Of a stretch of DNA of 64,000 nucleotides, positions 15,465 through 24,812 are shown in pieces. The notes under the pieces are model-generated. The model was not told the DNA's origin. It worked only from the letters and a program-made list of their open reading frames with translations, and searched no databases. The DNA is from W0P28-013 sp964570565. Lineage in GTDB: Bacteria; Bacteroidota; Bacteroidia; Bacteroidales; Paludibacteraceae. The stretch's first letter is position 1. Each line of letters begins with the position of its first letter. The position numbers and the translations under genes were made by a program. The stretch is from the NCBI GenBank assembly GCA_964570565.1, contig CAZMYT010000004.1, positions 62,001-126,000 on the forward strand. Direction: 5' to 3'.

Positions 15465-17702
15465 ATGAACACGTTTGTTAATCTTACTCAGGCAGAAGAA
15501 GATGAAATGATTCAAAAAGAGTTTCAGGCTCTTTTGCAGGATTATGCCGCCACCCGCCATAAACAAAAGGTTGAAATTATTACGCGCGCCTTCGAATTTG
15601 CCAACAAAGCTCATAAAGGCACAAAACGTCGTTCGGGTGAACCTTACATCATGCACCCGTTGGCTGTAGCACGCATTGTGGTGAAGGAAATTGGGTTAGG
15701 TTCTACTTCTATTTGTTCAGCTCTTTTGCACGATGTAGTAGAAGATACCGATTATACTTGTGAGGATATAGAAGAATTGTTTGGACCAAAAATAGCTTCG
15801 ATTGTTAGTGGTTTAACCAAAATTTCGGGCGGTATTTTTGGTGATAAAGCGTCAGAGCAAGCCGAAAATTTTCGTCGTTTAATTCTCACCATTCCTGAAG
15901 ATGTACGTGTTATATTGATTAAAATGGCCGATCGTTTGCACAATATGCGTACGCTTGGTTCCATGCCTCCTGCCAAACAGCTTAAAATCACGGGCGAAAC
16001 TCAGTATATTTATGCGCCGTTAGCCCAACGTCTAGGTTTCTTCCTTATAAAAACTGAGCTTGAAAATCTAAGTTTTAAATATGAACAGCCATCTGTTTAT
16101 CAAAAACTTGAAGAACAAATAAACGAAGTGACTCCACAGTTGGAACAATCGTTTCAAGATTTTATAGAACCAATTAAGCGGTTGTTGGACTCTTATAAAT
16201 ATAATTATGACATAACGAGTCGCATTAAATCGCCATACTCGGTATTTCGGAAAATGCAAAAAAAGCATATTGCATTTGATGAAGTATATGATTTATTGGC
16301 CGTTCGTATTATTCTTAAACCAAAACCAGGAGAAAACGAGAAGGCTAATTGCTGGGTGACCTATTCTGCATTGACATCCATTTATAAAGCGCATCCCGAC
16401 CGTACACGCGATTGGATTAATACACCAAAAGCCAATGGTTATGAAGCGTTGCACGTTACATTAATGGGTCCTGCTGGTAATTGGATTGAGGTTCAAATTC
16501 GTAGTGAGCGTATGAACGAAATTGCCGAACATGGCTTGGCTGCTCATTGGAAATACAAAACTGGTTCTGAAGAGCAATCTGATCTAGATTTGTGGCTTAA
16601 ATCGCTCAAAGAAATGCTGGATTCTGCCGATTATGCCAATGCAGTCGATTTTATGGATACGTTCCAGTTAAATCTGTATTCGACTGAAATATACGTATTT
16701 ACGCCTCAAGGCGATATTAAAAAAATGCCTGCAAAATCAACTGCTCTCGATTTTGCGTTTGCCCTGCATACCGATATTGGCGTTCACTGTATAGGCGCTA
16801 AAGTGGATCATAAATTGGTTCCATTGAGTTATGAATTGAAAAGTGGCGATCAGGTTGAAATATTGACATCGAAAACACAGCGTCCTCAGCCCGAATGGAT
16901 TGATTTGGTGACTACGGCCAGAGCAAAAAGCCAATTGAAGTCGTTGTTTAAAAAGGAGTATAAGGCCATACAAAAAGCTGGTCAGAAACTGATTGAAGAT
17001 AGTTTGGCGAAACTCGAATTGCCATTTAATAATACCACGATTCAGCGTTTATTGGAATATTATAAGTTGAATAATGTTGTGGAATTATTTGCATCGGCTG
17101 CCAAAGAACGATTGGATTTGTCGAAAATCGAAACGGTTATTTTCAAAGAAAAAGCACAAAGTCGTTGGGTTAAAATTTGGAAATTAAATTTCGGCAATGC
17201 CAAAAATGCAAAGAAAGGCAAAACCACTCCATCGGAATCGCCTAATACAAAACAAAAAACGATTCATCTGACCGATGCAGATGTTGGTAATACCTATAAA
17301 ATTGCTGAGTGTTGTCAGCCAATTCCTGGCGATCCTGTACTTGGGTTCTTGGATGATTCTGGCACTGTAGTAGTGCACAAATTGGATTGCCCTACCGCAC
17401 AAAAACTCAAAAGTAGTTATGGTAATCGTATTCTTACGGCTGAGTGGGCTACGCATAAAGTATTATCATTCCTTACTACCATCGAAATTTCGGGTTTAGA
17501 CGAAGTTGGCATGTTGCGTCGTATTGTAAAAATTGTGACCGAAGATTATAACATTAATATCAAAAGCATCAATATTGACTCGAAAGACGGTGTTTTTAAT
17601 GGTCAATTAGCTATTTACGTTTATAGCACTGAAGATATTAACTTATTGTGCATGAATTTGTTGAAGATTTCTGCCATTAAATCAGTGAAGCGTATTTCGT
17701 AA
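15465..17702 (+). CDS. Bifunctional (p)ppGpp synthetase/hydrolase, RelA/SpoT family
   Basis: 745 residues, the full length of Rel/SpoT enzymes that make and degrade (p)ppGpp in the stringent response. The N-terminal HD hydrolase has His64 and HD at 89-90 (LLHDVVED), so hydrolysis is expected. The synthetase domain holds the SRIKSPYSVFRKMQKK segment and YDLLAVRII. A TGS domain follows at about 400-465 (IYVFTPQGDIKKMPAKST), then a zinc-finger/CC-type region with ECCQPIPGD, and a C-terminal ACT domain. Both activities look intact. It is co-directional with the M23 gene 15 bases upstream and a DUF5131 gene 8 bases downstream. Confidence 0.95.
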   Translation: MNTFVNLTQAEEDEMIQKEFQALLQDYAATRHKQKVEIITRAFEFANKAHKGTKRRSGEPYIMHPLAVARIVVKEIGLGSTSICSALLHDVVEDTDYTCEDIEELFGPKIASIVSGLTKISGGIFGDKASEQAENFRRLILTIPEDVRVILIKMADRLHNMRTLGSMPPAKQLKITGETQYIYAPLAQRLGFFLIKTELENLSFKYEQPSVYQKLEEQINEVTPQLEQSFQDFIEPIKRLLDSYKYNYDITSRIKSPYSVFRKMQKKHIAFDEVYDLLAVRIILKPKPGENEKANCWVTYSALTSIYKAHPDRTRDWINTPKANGYEALHVTLMGPAGNWIEVQIRSERMNEIAEHGLAAHWKYKTGSEEQSDLDLWLKSLKEMLDSADYANAVDFMDTFQLNLYSTEIYVFTPQGDIKKMPAKSTALDFAFALHTDIGVHCIGAKVDHKLVPLSYELKSGDQVEILTSKTQRPQPEWIDLVTTARAKSQLKSLFKKEYKAIQKAGQKLIEDSLAKLELPFNNTTIQRLLEYYKLNNVVELFASAAKERLDLSKIETVIFKEKAQSRWVKIWKLNFGNAKNAKKGKTTPSESPNTKQKTIHLTDADVGNTYKIAECCQPIPGDPVLGFLDDSGTVVVHKLDCPTAQKLKSSYGNRILTAEWATHKVLSFLTTIEISGLDEVGMLRRIVKIVTEDYNINIKSINIDSKDGVFNGQLAIYVYSTEDINLLCMNLLKISAIKSVKRIS

Positions 17703-17710
17703 ATTCAATC

Positions 17711-18439
17711 ATGGAACGTTACAATTGGAATCCGTGGCACGGTTGTCATAAGAAAAGTCCTGGATGTTTACACTGTTTTGTGTTCAGTCAAGATGCTTTT
17801 TATCAAAAAGATTCCAACATTGTTACGCGTGTTAAAACCAATTTTAATCTTCCCCTCAAACGTAATCGTCACAAAGAGTACCGTATTCCTTCAGGCAGTG
17901 CTATTGCCACCTGTTTTACGTCCGATTTTTTTATAGAAGAAGCTGATGAATGGCGTGCTGAAGTCTGGCAAATGATTGCGCAACGGTCTGATTGCAAATT
18001 CTTTATCATAACAAAACGTCCCGAACGTATTAAGCAGTGTTTACCTTCCGATTGGGGCGATGGCTACGATAATGTGCTGCTGAATGTCACTACCGAAAAT
18101 CAAAAAATGGCCGACGAGCGCATTCCGTTTCTTTTGGATGTTCCTTTAAAATTTCGTGGTGTTGTAGTCGCTCCTATTTTAGAAGCTGTCGATTTACGCT
18201 CTTATTTGGCTACGGGTTTAATTACTGCCGTGTCGGTGGGTGGTGAATCCTATTCGAAGGCGCGCCAAACCAATTTTGATGATATCTTGTTTGTGCGCCA
18301 GCAATGTCTCGATTATCGTGTCAATTTTAGCTTTCACCAAACTGGTTCAAATTTTGTGAAAGACGGTGTTCGTTATCGTCTGGCACACCATCAAGAATAT
18401 GAGCAAGCTGCTAAAGCAGGACTTGGTTTATCGTTCTAA
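17711..18439 (+). CDS. DUF5131 (phage Gp37/Gp68-like) protein with radical-SAM-like cysteines
   Basis: 242 residues. The opening YNWNPWHGC, three cysteines at 12, 19 and 22 (C-x6-C-x2-C) and the later SVGGES segment are the signature of the DUF5131/Gp37Gp68 family, which resembles radical SAM enzymes in having a likely iron-sulfur cluster near the N-terminus. The reaction is unknown. The protein is complete. It starts 8 bases after relA/spoT, so it is probably co-transcribed with it; I infer no functional link from that alone. The family is common in phages and chromosomes, but nothing phage-like surrounds it here. Confidence 0.85.
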   Translation: MERYNWNPWHGCHKKSPGCLHCFVFSQDAFYQKDSNIVTRVKTNFNLPLKRNRHKEYRIPSGSAIATCFTSDFFIEEADEWRAEVWQMIAQRSDCKFFIITKRPERIKQCLPSDWGDGYDNVLLNVTTENQKMADERIPFLLDVPLKFRGVVVAPILEAVDLRSYLATGLITAVSVGGESYSKARQTNFDDILFVRQQCLDYRVNFSFHQTGSNFVKDGVRYRLAHHQEYEQAAKAGLGLSF

Positions 18440-18578
18440 TTTGCCTTTTAATTGGTGAAACTTCTCCTTTTGTCTATATTCGTTTAAATCCCACTCGTAG
18501 GTGATTATTTTTGTGTGGCTTTCTTTCGGTGTATTATAAAATTGAAATTATATTCGCTGAAACCCAATCACTTTTTAC

Positions 18579-18586
18579 TATCTTTG
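18579..18586 (+). promoter_or_regulatory. Promoter -7 box for the LytS/LytTR pair
   Basis: TATCTTTG followed by CGAC and then the ATG at 18591. A start site the usual few bases downstream would fall at or next to the A of the start codon, so the mRNA may be leaderless or nearly so. Confidence 0.6.
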
Positions 18587-18590
18587 CGAC

Positions 18591-19682
18591 ATGAAACCTG
18601 TTAAGCGAGTCAAAATTTCTGAATTCTTTATTCATCTAGGAGGATGGATGATTTTATTTAGCATTCCTTTTTTCTTTATGGAAAAAGGGCATTTAGGTTT
18701 TCAAATGAATTGGGGTATGTACCAGCATCACTGTGTTACTATGGTGTTATTTTTGGTGGTATTTTACGTCAATTACTTTTTATTAGTTCCTAAATTTTTA
18801 TTTTCCACCGATAAAACGTCGTTTTTTGTCATCAATGTGGGTATGATTCTAGCCATGGGCTTTTTGTTGCAATGGTGGAATATGTTCGATATGCCTCCAC
18901 CAGAAGTAATGCGTCGTAAATTTCATGACCATCCTCATCATCGACCAACCTTGGTGTCGCGTCACCTCATTTTTTTTGTACGTGATTTAATGCTGTTGAT
19001 GCTGTCGATTGGTTTAAGTGTTGCCATTAAAATGGGTCTGCGTTTTGCCGAGTTAGAAAATGCGCGGCGTGAAGCGGATAAAGTACGTATGGAGGCCGAA
19101 TTGAGCAATTTGCGTAATCAATTAAACCCTCACTTCTTATTAAATACCTTGAATAATATCTATGCGCTCATTGATTTTAATAAAAATAAGGCTCAAAAAG
19201 CGGTGATTGATTTGAGTAAATTGTTGCGTTATGTGTTATACGAAAATCAGGATACTTACGTTCTGTTAGAGCGTGAAGTGGAATTTCTCAAAAATTATAT
19301 CGAGTTAATGCGTATTCGACTGACCGATCAAGTAGAAGTGACTACCGGTTTTTCTGTACCGCGAGGAAGTCAAACCAAAATTGCGCCGCTCATTTTTATT
19401 TCGTTAATCGAAAATGCGTTCAAACATGGTGTGTTGCCCAACGCTCCAAGCGTTATTTCAGTATTCATCGGTGAAACGGCTGAAGGCCTGGTGGTATGCG
19501 ATATTCGTAATTCGTATAGTCCTAAAGATGAATCGGATAAAAGTGGTTCTGGCATAGGTTTGGAGCAAGTGCATCGTCGCCTCGATTTATTATATCCTAA
19601 TGCTTATTCGTGGGAAACTAATTTGGCATTAGATAGTAAAATATATACCTCTGTACTTACCATAAATACGATTAAATCATGA
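18591..19682 (+). CDS. LytS/YehU-type sensor histidine kinase
   Basis: 363 residues. Four transmembrane helices (about 15-30, 48-68, 76-94 and 124-146) are followed by a short coiled coil and a His_kinase domain of the LytS class. The phospho-acceptor His181 lies in QLNPHFLLNTLNNIY. The C-terminal ATPase region has SLIENAFKHG (N box) and GSGIGLEQVHRRL (G box). No large sensor domain is visible; a His/Pro-rich loop (PPPEVMRRKFHDHPHHRP) lies between helices 3 and 4. The partner response regulator overlaps its stop by 4 bases. The signal sensed is unknown. Confidence 0.93.
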   Translation: MKPVKRVKISEFFIHLGGWMILFSIPFFFMEKGHLGFQMNWGMYQHHCVTMVLFLVVFYVNYFLLVPKFLFSTDKTSFFVINVGMILAMGFLLQWWNMFDMPPPEVMRRKFHDHPHHRPTLVSRHLIFFVRDLMLLMLSIGLSVAIKMGLRFAELENARREADKVRMEAELSNLRNQLNPHFLLNTLNNIYALIDFNKNKAQKAVIDLSKLLRYVLYENQDTYVLLEREVEFLKNYIELMRIRLTDQVEVTTGFSVPRGSQTKIAPLIFISLIENAFKHGVLPNAPSVISVFIGETAEGLVVCDIRNSYSPKDESDKSGSGIGLEQVHRRLDLLYPNAYSWETNLALDSKIYTSVLTINTIKS

Positions 19683-20401
19683 TAGTGAATTGTGCCATTG
19701 TTGATGACGAACCTTTAGCACTCGATTTATTAGAGAGCTATATTCGTAAAACACCTTTTTTGAATTTGGTGGGGCGTTATTCCAGTGCCATTCAGGCTAT
19801 GCGTGAATTGCCAAATCAGTCAGTCGATTTGTTATTTTTAGATATTCAAATGCCAGATTTGTCAGGTGTCGATTTTTCTAAAATGTTGCCTTCTGATATT
19901 CGGGTTATTTTTACTACCGCCTTTAGCGAATATGCAGCCGATAGTTATCGTGTCAATGCGTTGGATTATTTGCTCAAACCTATTTCGTATGCTGTATTTT
20001 TAGAGGCCTCCAATAAGGCACTCAACTGGTTTGAAATGTCTCGAAAATCAGCCGAACACACTTCCAATCCTGCTGAATCAGATATTATTTTTGTAAAGAG
20101 CGAACGACGTTTGGTGCAGATTAATTTGAATAAACTGCTGTACGTAGAAGCACTTAAAGATTATATGAAATTTGTGTGCGAAGGCGACGAGATGCCAGTA
20201 TTTTCGCTCATGAGTTTGAAGTCGTTAGAGGCTACTTTACCATCGTCGCGCTTTATGCGTGTGCATCGCTCTTTTATAGTTCAAAAAGCACAAGTAAAAG
20301 TGGTAGAAAATAATCGAATAGTATTTGGTAAGGTGCGCATCCCAATAGGAGATGCCTATAAGGCTAGTTTTCAAGAATTTCTGGCAGAATGTAAACTGTA
20401 A
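19679..20401 (+). CDS. LytTR-family response regulator
   Basis: 240 residues. The receiver domain (about 1-120) has the acidic pair Asp9/Asp10, phospho-acceptor Asp55 in LFLDIQMPDLSG, and the Lys in YLLKPIS. The C-terminal LytTR DNA-binding domain (about 140-240) includes YVEALKDYMKF and MRVHRSFIVQ. It overlaps the kinase gene by ATGA, indicating translational coupling. LytTR regulators usually bind direct repeats upstream of a few target operons; none can be named here. A strong terminator follows. Confidence 0.95.
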   Translation: MIVNCAIVDDEPLALDLLESYIRKTPFLNLVGRYSSAIQAMRELPNQSVDLLFLDIQMPDLSGVDFSKMLPSDIRVIFTTAFSEYAADSYRVNALDYLLKPISYAVFLEASNKALNWFEMSRKSAEHTSNPAESDIIFVKSERRLVQINLNKLLYVEALKDYMKFVCEGDEMPVFSLMSLKSLEATLPSSRFMRVHRSFIVQKAQVKVVENNRIVFGKVRIPIGDAYKASFQEFLAECKL

Positions 20402-20412
20402 ATTACCAGTTT

Positions 20413-20451
20413 TAAGCGGTTGAAAAATTTTTATTTCAACCGCTTTTTTTT
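20413..20451 (+). terminator. Intrinsic terminator of the two-component operon
   Basis: AAGCGGTTGAAA pairs with TTTCAACCGCTT around an 8-base A/T loop, followed by a run of T. Confidence 0.9.
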
Positions 20452-20474
20452 ATCTTCGATGGGCTGTTTTATTC

Positions 20475-20504
20475 TTGTAAATTGCTGTTATTTGTGTATC
20501 TTTG
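20475..20504 (+). promoter_or_regulatory. dut operon promoter
   Basis: TTG (20475-20477), 19 bases, then TATCTTTG (20497-20504), a close match to the phylum consensus. The leader to the dut ATG is about 25 bases. Confidence 0.75.
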
Positions 20505-20535
20505 CAGCATAGTTTATACCTTTATTCAAAATCAG

Positions 20536-20970
20536 ATGGAAGTTAAAATTATCAATAAATCGAAACACGCCTTGCCTGCGTATGCCACCGAATTATCGGC
20601 AGGAATGGATTTGCGCGCCAATTTATCGGAGCCAGTACTTTTGAAACCGCTCGAACGGAAATTGATTCCAACAGGATTGTATATGGAGTTGCCACAAGGT
20701 TATGAAGCTCAAATTCGTCCGCGTAGTGGTTTGGCCATCAAAAAAGGAATTACCATTCTTAATTCTCCTGGCACGATTGATGCCGATTATCGTGGTGAAA
20801 TTTGTGCTATTGTGGTGAACCTATCTTCTGAAGATTTTCTGATTGAAGATGGCGAGCGTATTTGCCAAATGGTAATAGCCAAACATGAACAAGCTTCTTG
20901 GGTGGCGGTTAACGAATTGTCCGACACCGAACGTGGCGAAGGTGGTTTTGGTCATACTGGTAAAAAATAA
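20536..20970 (+). CDS. dut: dUTP diphosphatase (dUTPase)
   Basis: 144 residues, normal for trimeric dUTPase, which hydrolyses dUTP to dUMP and keeps uracil out of DNA. Conserved motifs are ELSAGMDLRAN, RPRSGLAIKKGI, NSPGTIDADYRGE and the C-terminal GEGGFGHTGKK. The ATG at 20536 is chosen because it gives the normal N-terminus; the in-frame extension to 20482 would begin upstream of the promoter's -7 box. It begins a cluster with a TPR protein, a DUF4292 lipoprotein and an EnvC-like protein on the same strand. Confidence 0.97.
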   Translation: MEVKIINKSKHALPAYATELSAGMDLRANLSEPVLLKPLERKLIPTGLYMELPQGYEAQIRPRSGLAIKKGITILNSPGTIDADYRGEICAIVVNLSSEDFLIEDGERICQMVIAKHEQASWVAVNELSDTERGEGGFGHTGKK

Positions 20971-20997
20971 GCGATTCGTCGTTATCTCTATAGTATC

Positions 20998-22767
20998 ATG
21001 ATAAAACGTTTCTACATCATTATCTCATTCATCTTTGTAGGGTGTTTTGCGCTGAATGCGCAATCGCTCGACTCGTTGTTTGTAGCTAGTGTCGATAAGG
21101 AACAATTGACTGATACAACAAAACAGCAGCTCTTTGATTACTATTTTTTTCAAGGTGTAAATCTGACATCTCAAAACAAACTCGATTCAGCTTTTGCTGC
21201 GTTTCAACGATGTCGGGAAATTGATAGCAAAAATGCCGCGGTCTATTTTGAGCTGTCAAAAATTCTGCAATTTAAAAAAGAATCCGAACGGGCTTTTGTC
21301 TATTTACAAGCAGCTATTGATTTAGCGCCAGACAACATGCAATATCGCGAAGTGCAGTTGGCTTTTTTTGTGGGTCAAAAACGTTTCAACGAAGCTATTG
21401 ACGGTTACGTTAAGTTATCCAAACGTAAACCGTCTAATGAAACGTATCTGTATAATTTGTATGAATTATATGGCGCTACCAAGCAACCCAAGAAACAAAT
21501 AAAGGTGCTCGATCAGCTTGAAAAATTGAATGGCGTTACCGAAGAGGTTGTTTTTGAGAAATTGGGTTTATTGCTCCAAGTGGGGAATAGCAAACGTGTC
21601 GAAACCGAAATTCAAAAACTCATCGCAAAATTTCCTCGTGAGTCGTCGTACGTGACGTTGTTGGGCGATTTTTATCGTGAAACAGGACGAGAAAAGAAAG
21701 GATTAGCGTGTTATCAAAAAGTGCTGTTGAATGACTCTACCGATGGTTATGGGTTGACGGCCATGGCGTCGTACTACACCGCTAAAAATCAACCAGAAAA
21801 GGCGAATGAATTAATGCTCAGAGCATTGACTGACAAACGATTACCGATTGAGAATAAGTTGAAATGGGTTCGCTCCTATGTGGTCGACTTGGCACAAAAG
21901 AAGGAGGACGAGCGCATATCAAGCCTTTTTTCGACGCTATTTACGCTCTATCCTGACGAAGAAGAGGTGTTAAAATTACATGTCGATTATTTAATTCATA
22001 AACGTGAACTGGTTTCAGCCATTGCACAACAACGTCGCTTGTTGGAACTCAATCCTACCGACGAAGACTATTGGCAAACGTTGTTGACTTTGGAATCGGA
22101 ACCGTACACGCCAGCTAAGGTTTTGCAAGTGACCAATGAAGCGTTGGCTTATTTTCCACTTTCGCCCAATTGGTATTATCAAAAAGCGGGTGCTCAAATG
22201 CAATTAAACCTGTTTGATGATGCGTTGGTGACTATCGACTCTGCTTTGACATTTGTGGAATCGATTGATAAACGCATTAAAGGGATGTTTCTGGCGTTAA
22301 AGGCTGATGTGTTTATTTCACAGAAAAAATATAAATCCGCCTTTACCTATTACGACCAATCGCTAGAGTTTGATCCAGCCAATGCGATGACGCAAAATAA
22401 TTACGCTTATTATTTGGCACTCACCAATGGCGATTTGCGTAAAGCCGAGCGTTTGATCAGTGACGCCGTAAAATCGGACCCTAAAAATGCCACTTATTTG
22501 GATACTTATGCGTGGGTGTTGTTTATGCGTCAAGATTATAGGTCGGCTAAATTTTATCAAGAACGAGCTATTGATATAGATTCGGATATGGTTATTCTAG
22601 AGCATTATGGCGATATTTTATTTGCCTTGGGCGAGGTTGATGAAGCTATGCGTTGGTGGCAAAAATCCTTGGATGCTGGTAATGAATCAGCCATTTTAAA
22701 AGAAAAAATAGCACAAAAACAATATATTCCAGAACTGATTATTATTGAACAAGATGAAAAAAAATAA
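20998..22767 (+). CDS. Exported tetratricopeptide-repeat protein
   Basis: 589 residues with a signal peptide (MIKRFYIIISFIFVGCFALNAQ). The rest is a long array of TPR-like helix pairs, seen as repeating units such as SAFAAFQRCREIDSKNAAVY and ALVTIDSALTFV, then FTYYDQSLEFDPANAMTQNN and a last repeat near GDILFALGEVDEAMRWWQKS. TPR arrays bind other proteins; a periplasmic or envelope scaffold is likely, but no partner can be named. It follows dut by 27 bases and overlaps the next gene by 14 bases. The neighbours point to cell-envelope assembly. Confidence 0.85.
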   Translation: MIKRFYIIISFIFVGCFALNAQSLDSLFVASVDKEQLTDTTKQQLFDYYFFQGVNLTSQNKLDSAFAAFQRCREIDSKNAAVYFELSKILQFKKESERAFVYLQAAIDLAPDNMQYREVQLAFFVGQKRFNEAIDGYVKLSKRKPSNETYLYNLYELYGATKQPKKQIKVLDQLEKLNGVTEEVVFEKLGLLLQVGNSKRVETEIQKLIAKFPRESSYVTLLGDFYRETGREKKGLACYQKVLLNDSTDGYGLTAMASYYTAKNQPEKANELMLRALTDKRLPIENKLKWVRSYVVDLAQKKEDERISSLFSTLFTLYPDEEEVLKLHVDYLIHKRELVSAIAQQRRLLELNPTDEDYWQTLLTLESEPYTPAKVLQVTNEALAYFPLSPNWYYQKAGAQMQLNLFDDALVTIDSALTFVESIDKRIKGMFLALKADVFISQKKYKSAFTYYDQSLEFDPANAMTQNNYAYYLALTNGDLRKAERLISDAVKSDPKNATYLDTYAWVLFMRQDYRSAKFYQERAIDIDSDMVILEHYGDILFALGEVDEAMRWWQKSLDAGNESAILKEKIAQKQYIPELIIIEQDEKK

Positions 22768-23554
22768 GTTATACATCGGCTTTTGTCTGCTTTTGGTGGT
22801 AGCTATGCTGTCGTCTTGTAAAACTAAGCAGATTACTACCACGTCTTCGGAATTGAGTGTGGTCGATTACACCGTGGCACAAGTGCAGCAGCAACAACCA
22901 CAATTCAGCTATTTGAACATTTCAAAAATGGATATTGTGGCAAATTACGGTACGCAACAATTGTCCTTCCGTGCTACCGTAAAAGCTGTGACGGACAGTT
23001 TATTGGTTTTCTCCGTGCAGCCGTTGTTGGGCGTGGAAATGTTTAGATTAGAATTTACACCGACGTCGTTTCGTATCATCGATAAATGGAACCGTAAATA
23101 TACCGATAATACGTACGATTTTTTGCGCTATAGTTTGGGTGTTGATGTCAACTTTAACGTGATTCAGGCTTTGTTCTTCAATCAACTGTTTGTGGTAGAT
23201 GGCGTGGTTGCGCCAAATCAATTTGTGGTGGAAACACTGCCACAAGAACCGACGCGGTTGGTGCATTTAGGCACAGGATTGATTCAGCGGTTTGAGTTGG
23301 TGGACAAACAGATGGCGATTGCCAAAACGGAACTCATTGTAGATAAAGGCCGTTTGACCTGCACATATGCCAACCATCGTATGCAAAACGGAGTGCGTTT
23401 TCCGTTGGCTTTGAATATCACTATGCAAGTTGGTGGCAAATTGGCGGATGTAGACTGCCAAATTAGTCAACTAGAATTTAATAAATCGTTTGAATATTCG
23501 ACTGTCAATTTGGAACGCTACGAAAAAGTAGCCTTCTCGAAAATAATACCTTAG
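22754..23554 (+). CDS. DUF4292 outer-membrane lipoprotein
   Basis: 266 residues from the ATG at 22754, chosen over an in-frame TTG at 22745. A lipoprotein signal ends in MLSSCKTK, with Cys at about residue 22. The mature chain is beta-rich (ISKMDIVANYG, VFSVQPLLGVEMFRLEFTP, IIDKWNRKY), typical of DUF4292, a family I regard as possibly LolA/LolB-like in fold; that relation is not verified. The gene overlaps the TPR gene by 14 bases and precedes the EnvC-like gene by 6. This arrangement suggests a role in outer-membrane or lipoprotein handling. Confidence 0.85.
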   Translation: MKKNKLYIGFCLLLVVAMLSSCKTKQITTTSSELSVVDYTVAQVQQQQPQFSYLNISKMDIVANYGTQQLSFRATVKAVTDSLLVFSVQPLLGVEMFRLEFTPTSFRIIDKWNRKYTDNTYDFLRYSLGVDVNFNVIQALFFNQLFVVDGVVAPNQFVVETLPQEPTRLVHLGTGLIQRFELVDKQMAIAKTELIVDKGRLTCTYANHRMQNGVRFPLALNITMQVGGKLADVDCQISQLEFNKSFEYSTVNLERYEKVAFSKIIP

Positions 23555-23560
23555 ACATTT

Positions 23561-24799
23561 ATGAAGAAGTTTGTGTCGTTTTTAATTGTGTCGCTGTGTT
23601 TGTTGCAACCTCTTTTCCCACAGTCCATTGCTGAGCTGGAAGAGAAGAAAAAACAAGCACTCGAAAACTTAGCCCAAACCAATAAGTTATTGAACGAAAC
23701 TCAAAAATCGAAGCAGGGCAGTGTTAATAAAATTAATTTGATTAAACGCAATATCAAAGAGCGTAAAACCGTGATTCAATCGCTCAATGGTCAAATTGAT
23801 GCTTTGGAAAGAAATATTGGCGTGTTGCGTACCGAGAAGCAACAACTCGAAGAGCGTTTACGCTATTTGAAAGCTGATTATGCCAAATTAATACGCGAAA
23901 CACATGTGCGTCGTAACCATTTTTCGCCGCTGTTGTTTATTCTCTCTTCCGATAACGCTGGACAGGCGTATCGCCGTTTCCGTTACTTACAAGAGTTTAG
24001 CGATTATCGTAAAAAACAGGCGTTCGAAATTCAGCGTGTGACCGCTCAGTTGGCAGTGAAAGAAAAAAATCTGACCAATGATGTGGATAAAAAAGAACGT
24101 GTGTTGACCGAAAAAGAGCGGGAAGCCAAAAAACTCGAATCCGATCGCCAACAGGAAAGTAAGATGTTGACGCAACTTCAGAAAAAAGAGAAGAAGTTGA
24201 AAGACCAACAGAAAAAACAGCAACGACAAGCGAATGAACTGAATAATAAGATTCAGAAATTAATTGCCGCCGAAATTCGTAAAGATGAAGAGCGCCGTAG
24301 ACAGGCTGCCAACGAATCGGCTAAAGAGAGTGGTAAACCAGTTCCTACCACATTCGAAATGAGTAAGGACGAAAAGTTGATAGCGGGTAATTTTGAGAAG
24401 AATAAAGGAAGATTGCCATTACCAGTGGAAAAAGGCTTTATTAGTGGTCATTTTGGCGTGCAACCACATCCGGTGTTATCGCATGTAACCACCAACAATA
24501 AAGGTATTTACATACAAGCACCTTCGGGTTCATCGGCACGCGCGGTATTTGAAGGCGTGGTAACGCAGTGTTTTATGGTGCCAGGCAGCAATAGCGCTGT
24601 GATTGTGAAACATGGTAACTACCGCACCGTTTATTCTAACTTGACGGAGATTTATGTGAAAGAAGGCGATAAGGTGTCGACCAAACAGAGAATTGGTAAA
24701 ATATTTGTCGATACCGAAAATGATAATAAAACCGAGTTGTATCTGATGATTTACAGAGATACTTCTATTCAGAATCCTGAATTGTGGTTAGCACAATAA
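23561..24799 (+). CDS. EnvC-like murein hydrolase activator with degenerate LytM domain
   Basis: 412 residues: a signal peptide (1-20), a long Lys/Gln/Glu-rich coiled coil (about 23-275) and a C-terminal LytM/M23-fold domain (about 285-405). The zinc ligands are lost: where active enzymes have H-x3-D this protein reads NNKGIYI, and where they have HxH it reads ELYLMIYR. In the EnvC/NlpD group such inactive domains activate N-acetylmuramoyl-L-alanine amidases during cell division. I infer that role here from architecture and the missing residues. It ends the dut cluster and is followed by a strong terminator. Confidence 0.88.
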   Translation: MKKFVSFLIVSLCLLQPLFPQSIAELEEKKKQALENLAQTNKLLNETQKSKQGSVNKINLIKRNIKERKTVIQSLNGQIDALERNIGVLRTEKQQLEERLRYLKADYAKLIRETHVRRNHFSPLLFILSSDNAGQAYRRFRYLQEFSDYRKKQAFEIQRVTAQLAVKEKNLTNDVDKKERVLTEKEREAKKLESDRQQESKMLTQLQKKEKKLKDQQKKQQRQANELNNKIQKLIAAEIRKDEERRRQAANESAKESGKPVPTTFEMSKDEKLIAGNFEKNKGRLPLPVEKGFISGHFGVQPHPVLSHVTTNNKGIYIQAPSGSSARAVFEGVVTQCFMVPGSNSAVIVKHGNYRTVYSNLTEIYVKEGDKVSTKQRIGKIFVDTENDNKTELYLMIYRDTSIQNPELWLAQ

Positions 24800-24812
24800 C
24801 GGTTACTAAAAC

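Noticed and set aside
17711..18439. A prophage around the Gp37/Gp68-like gene
   Set aside because: No other phage gene, integrase or attachment repeat is nearby; the neighbours are relA/spoT and a two-component pair.
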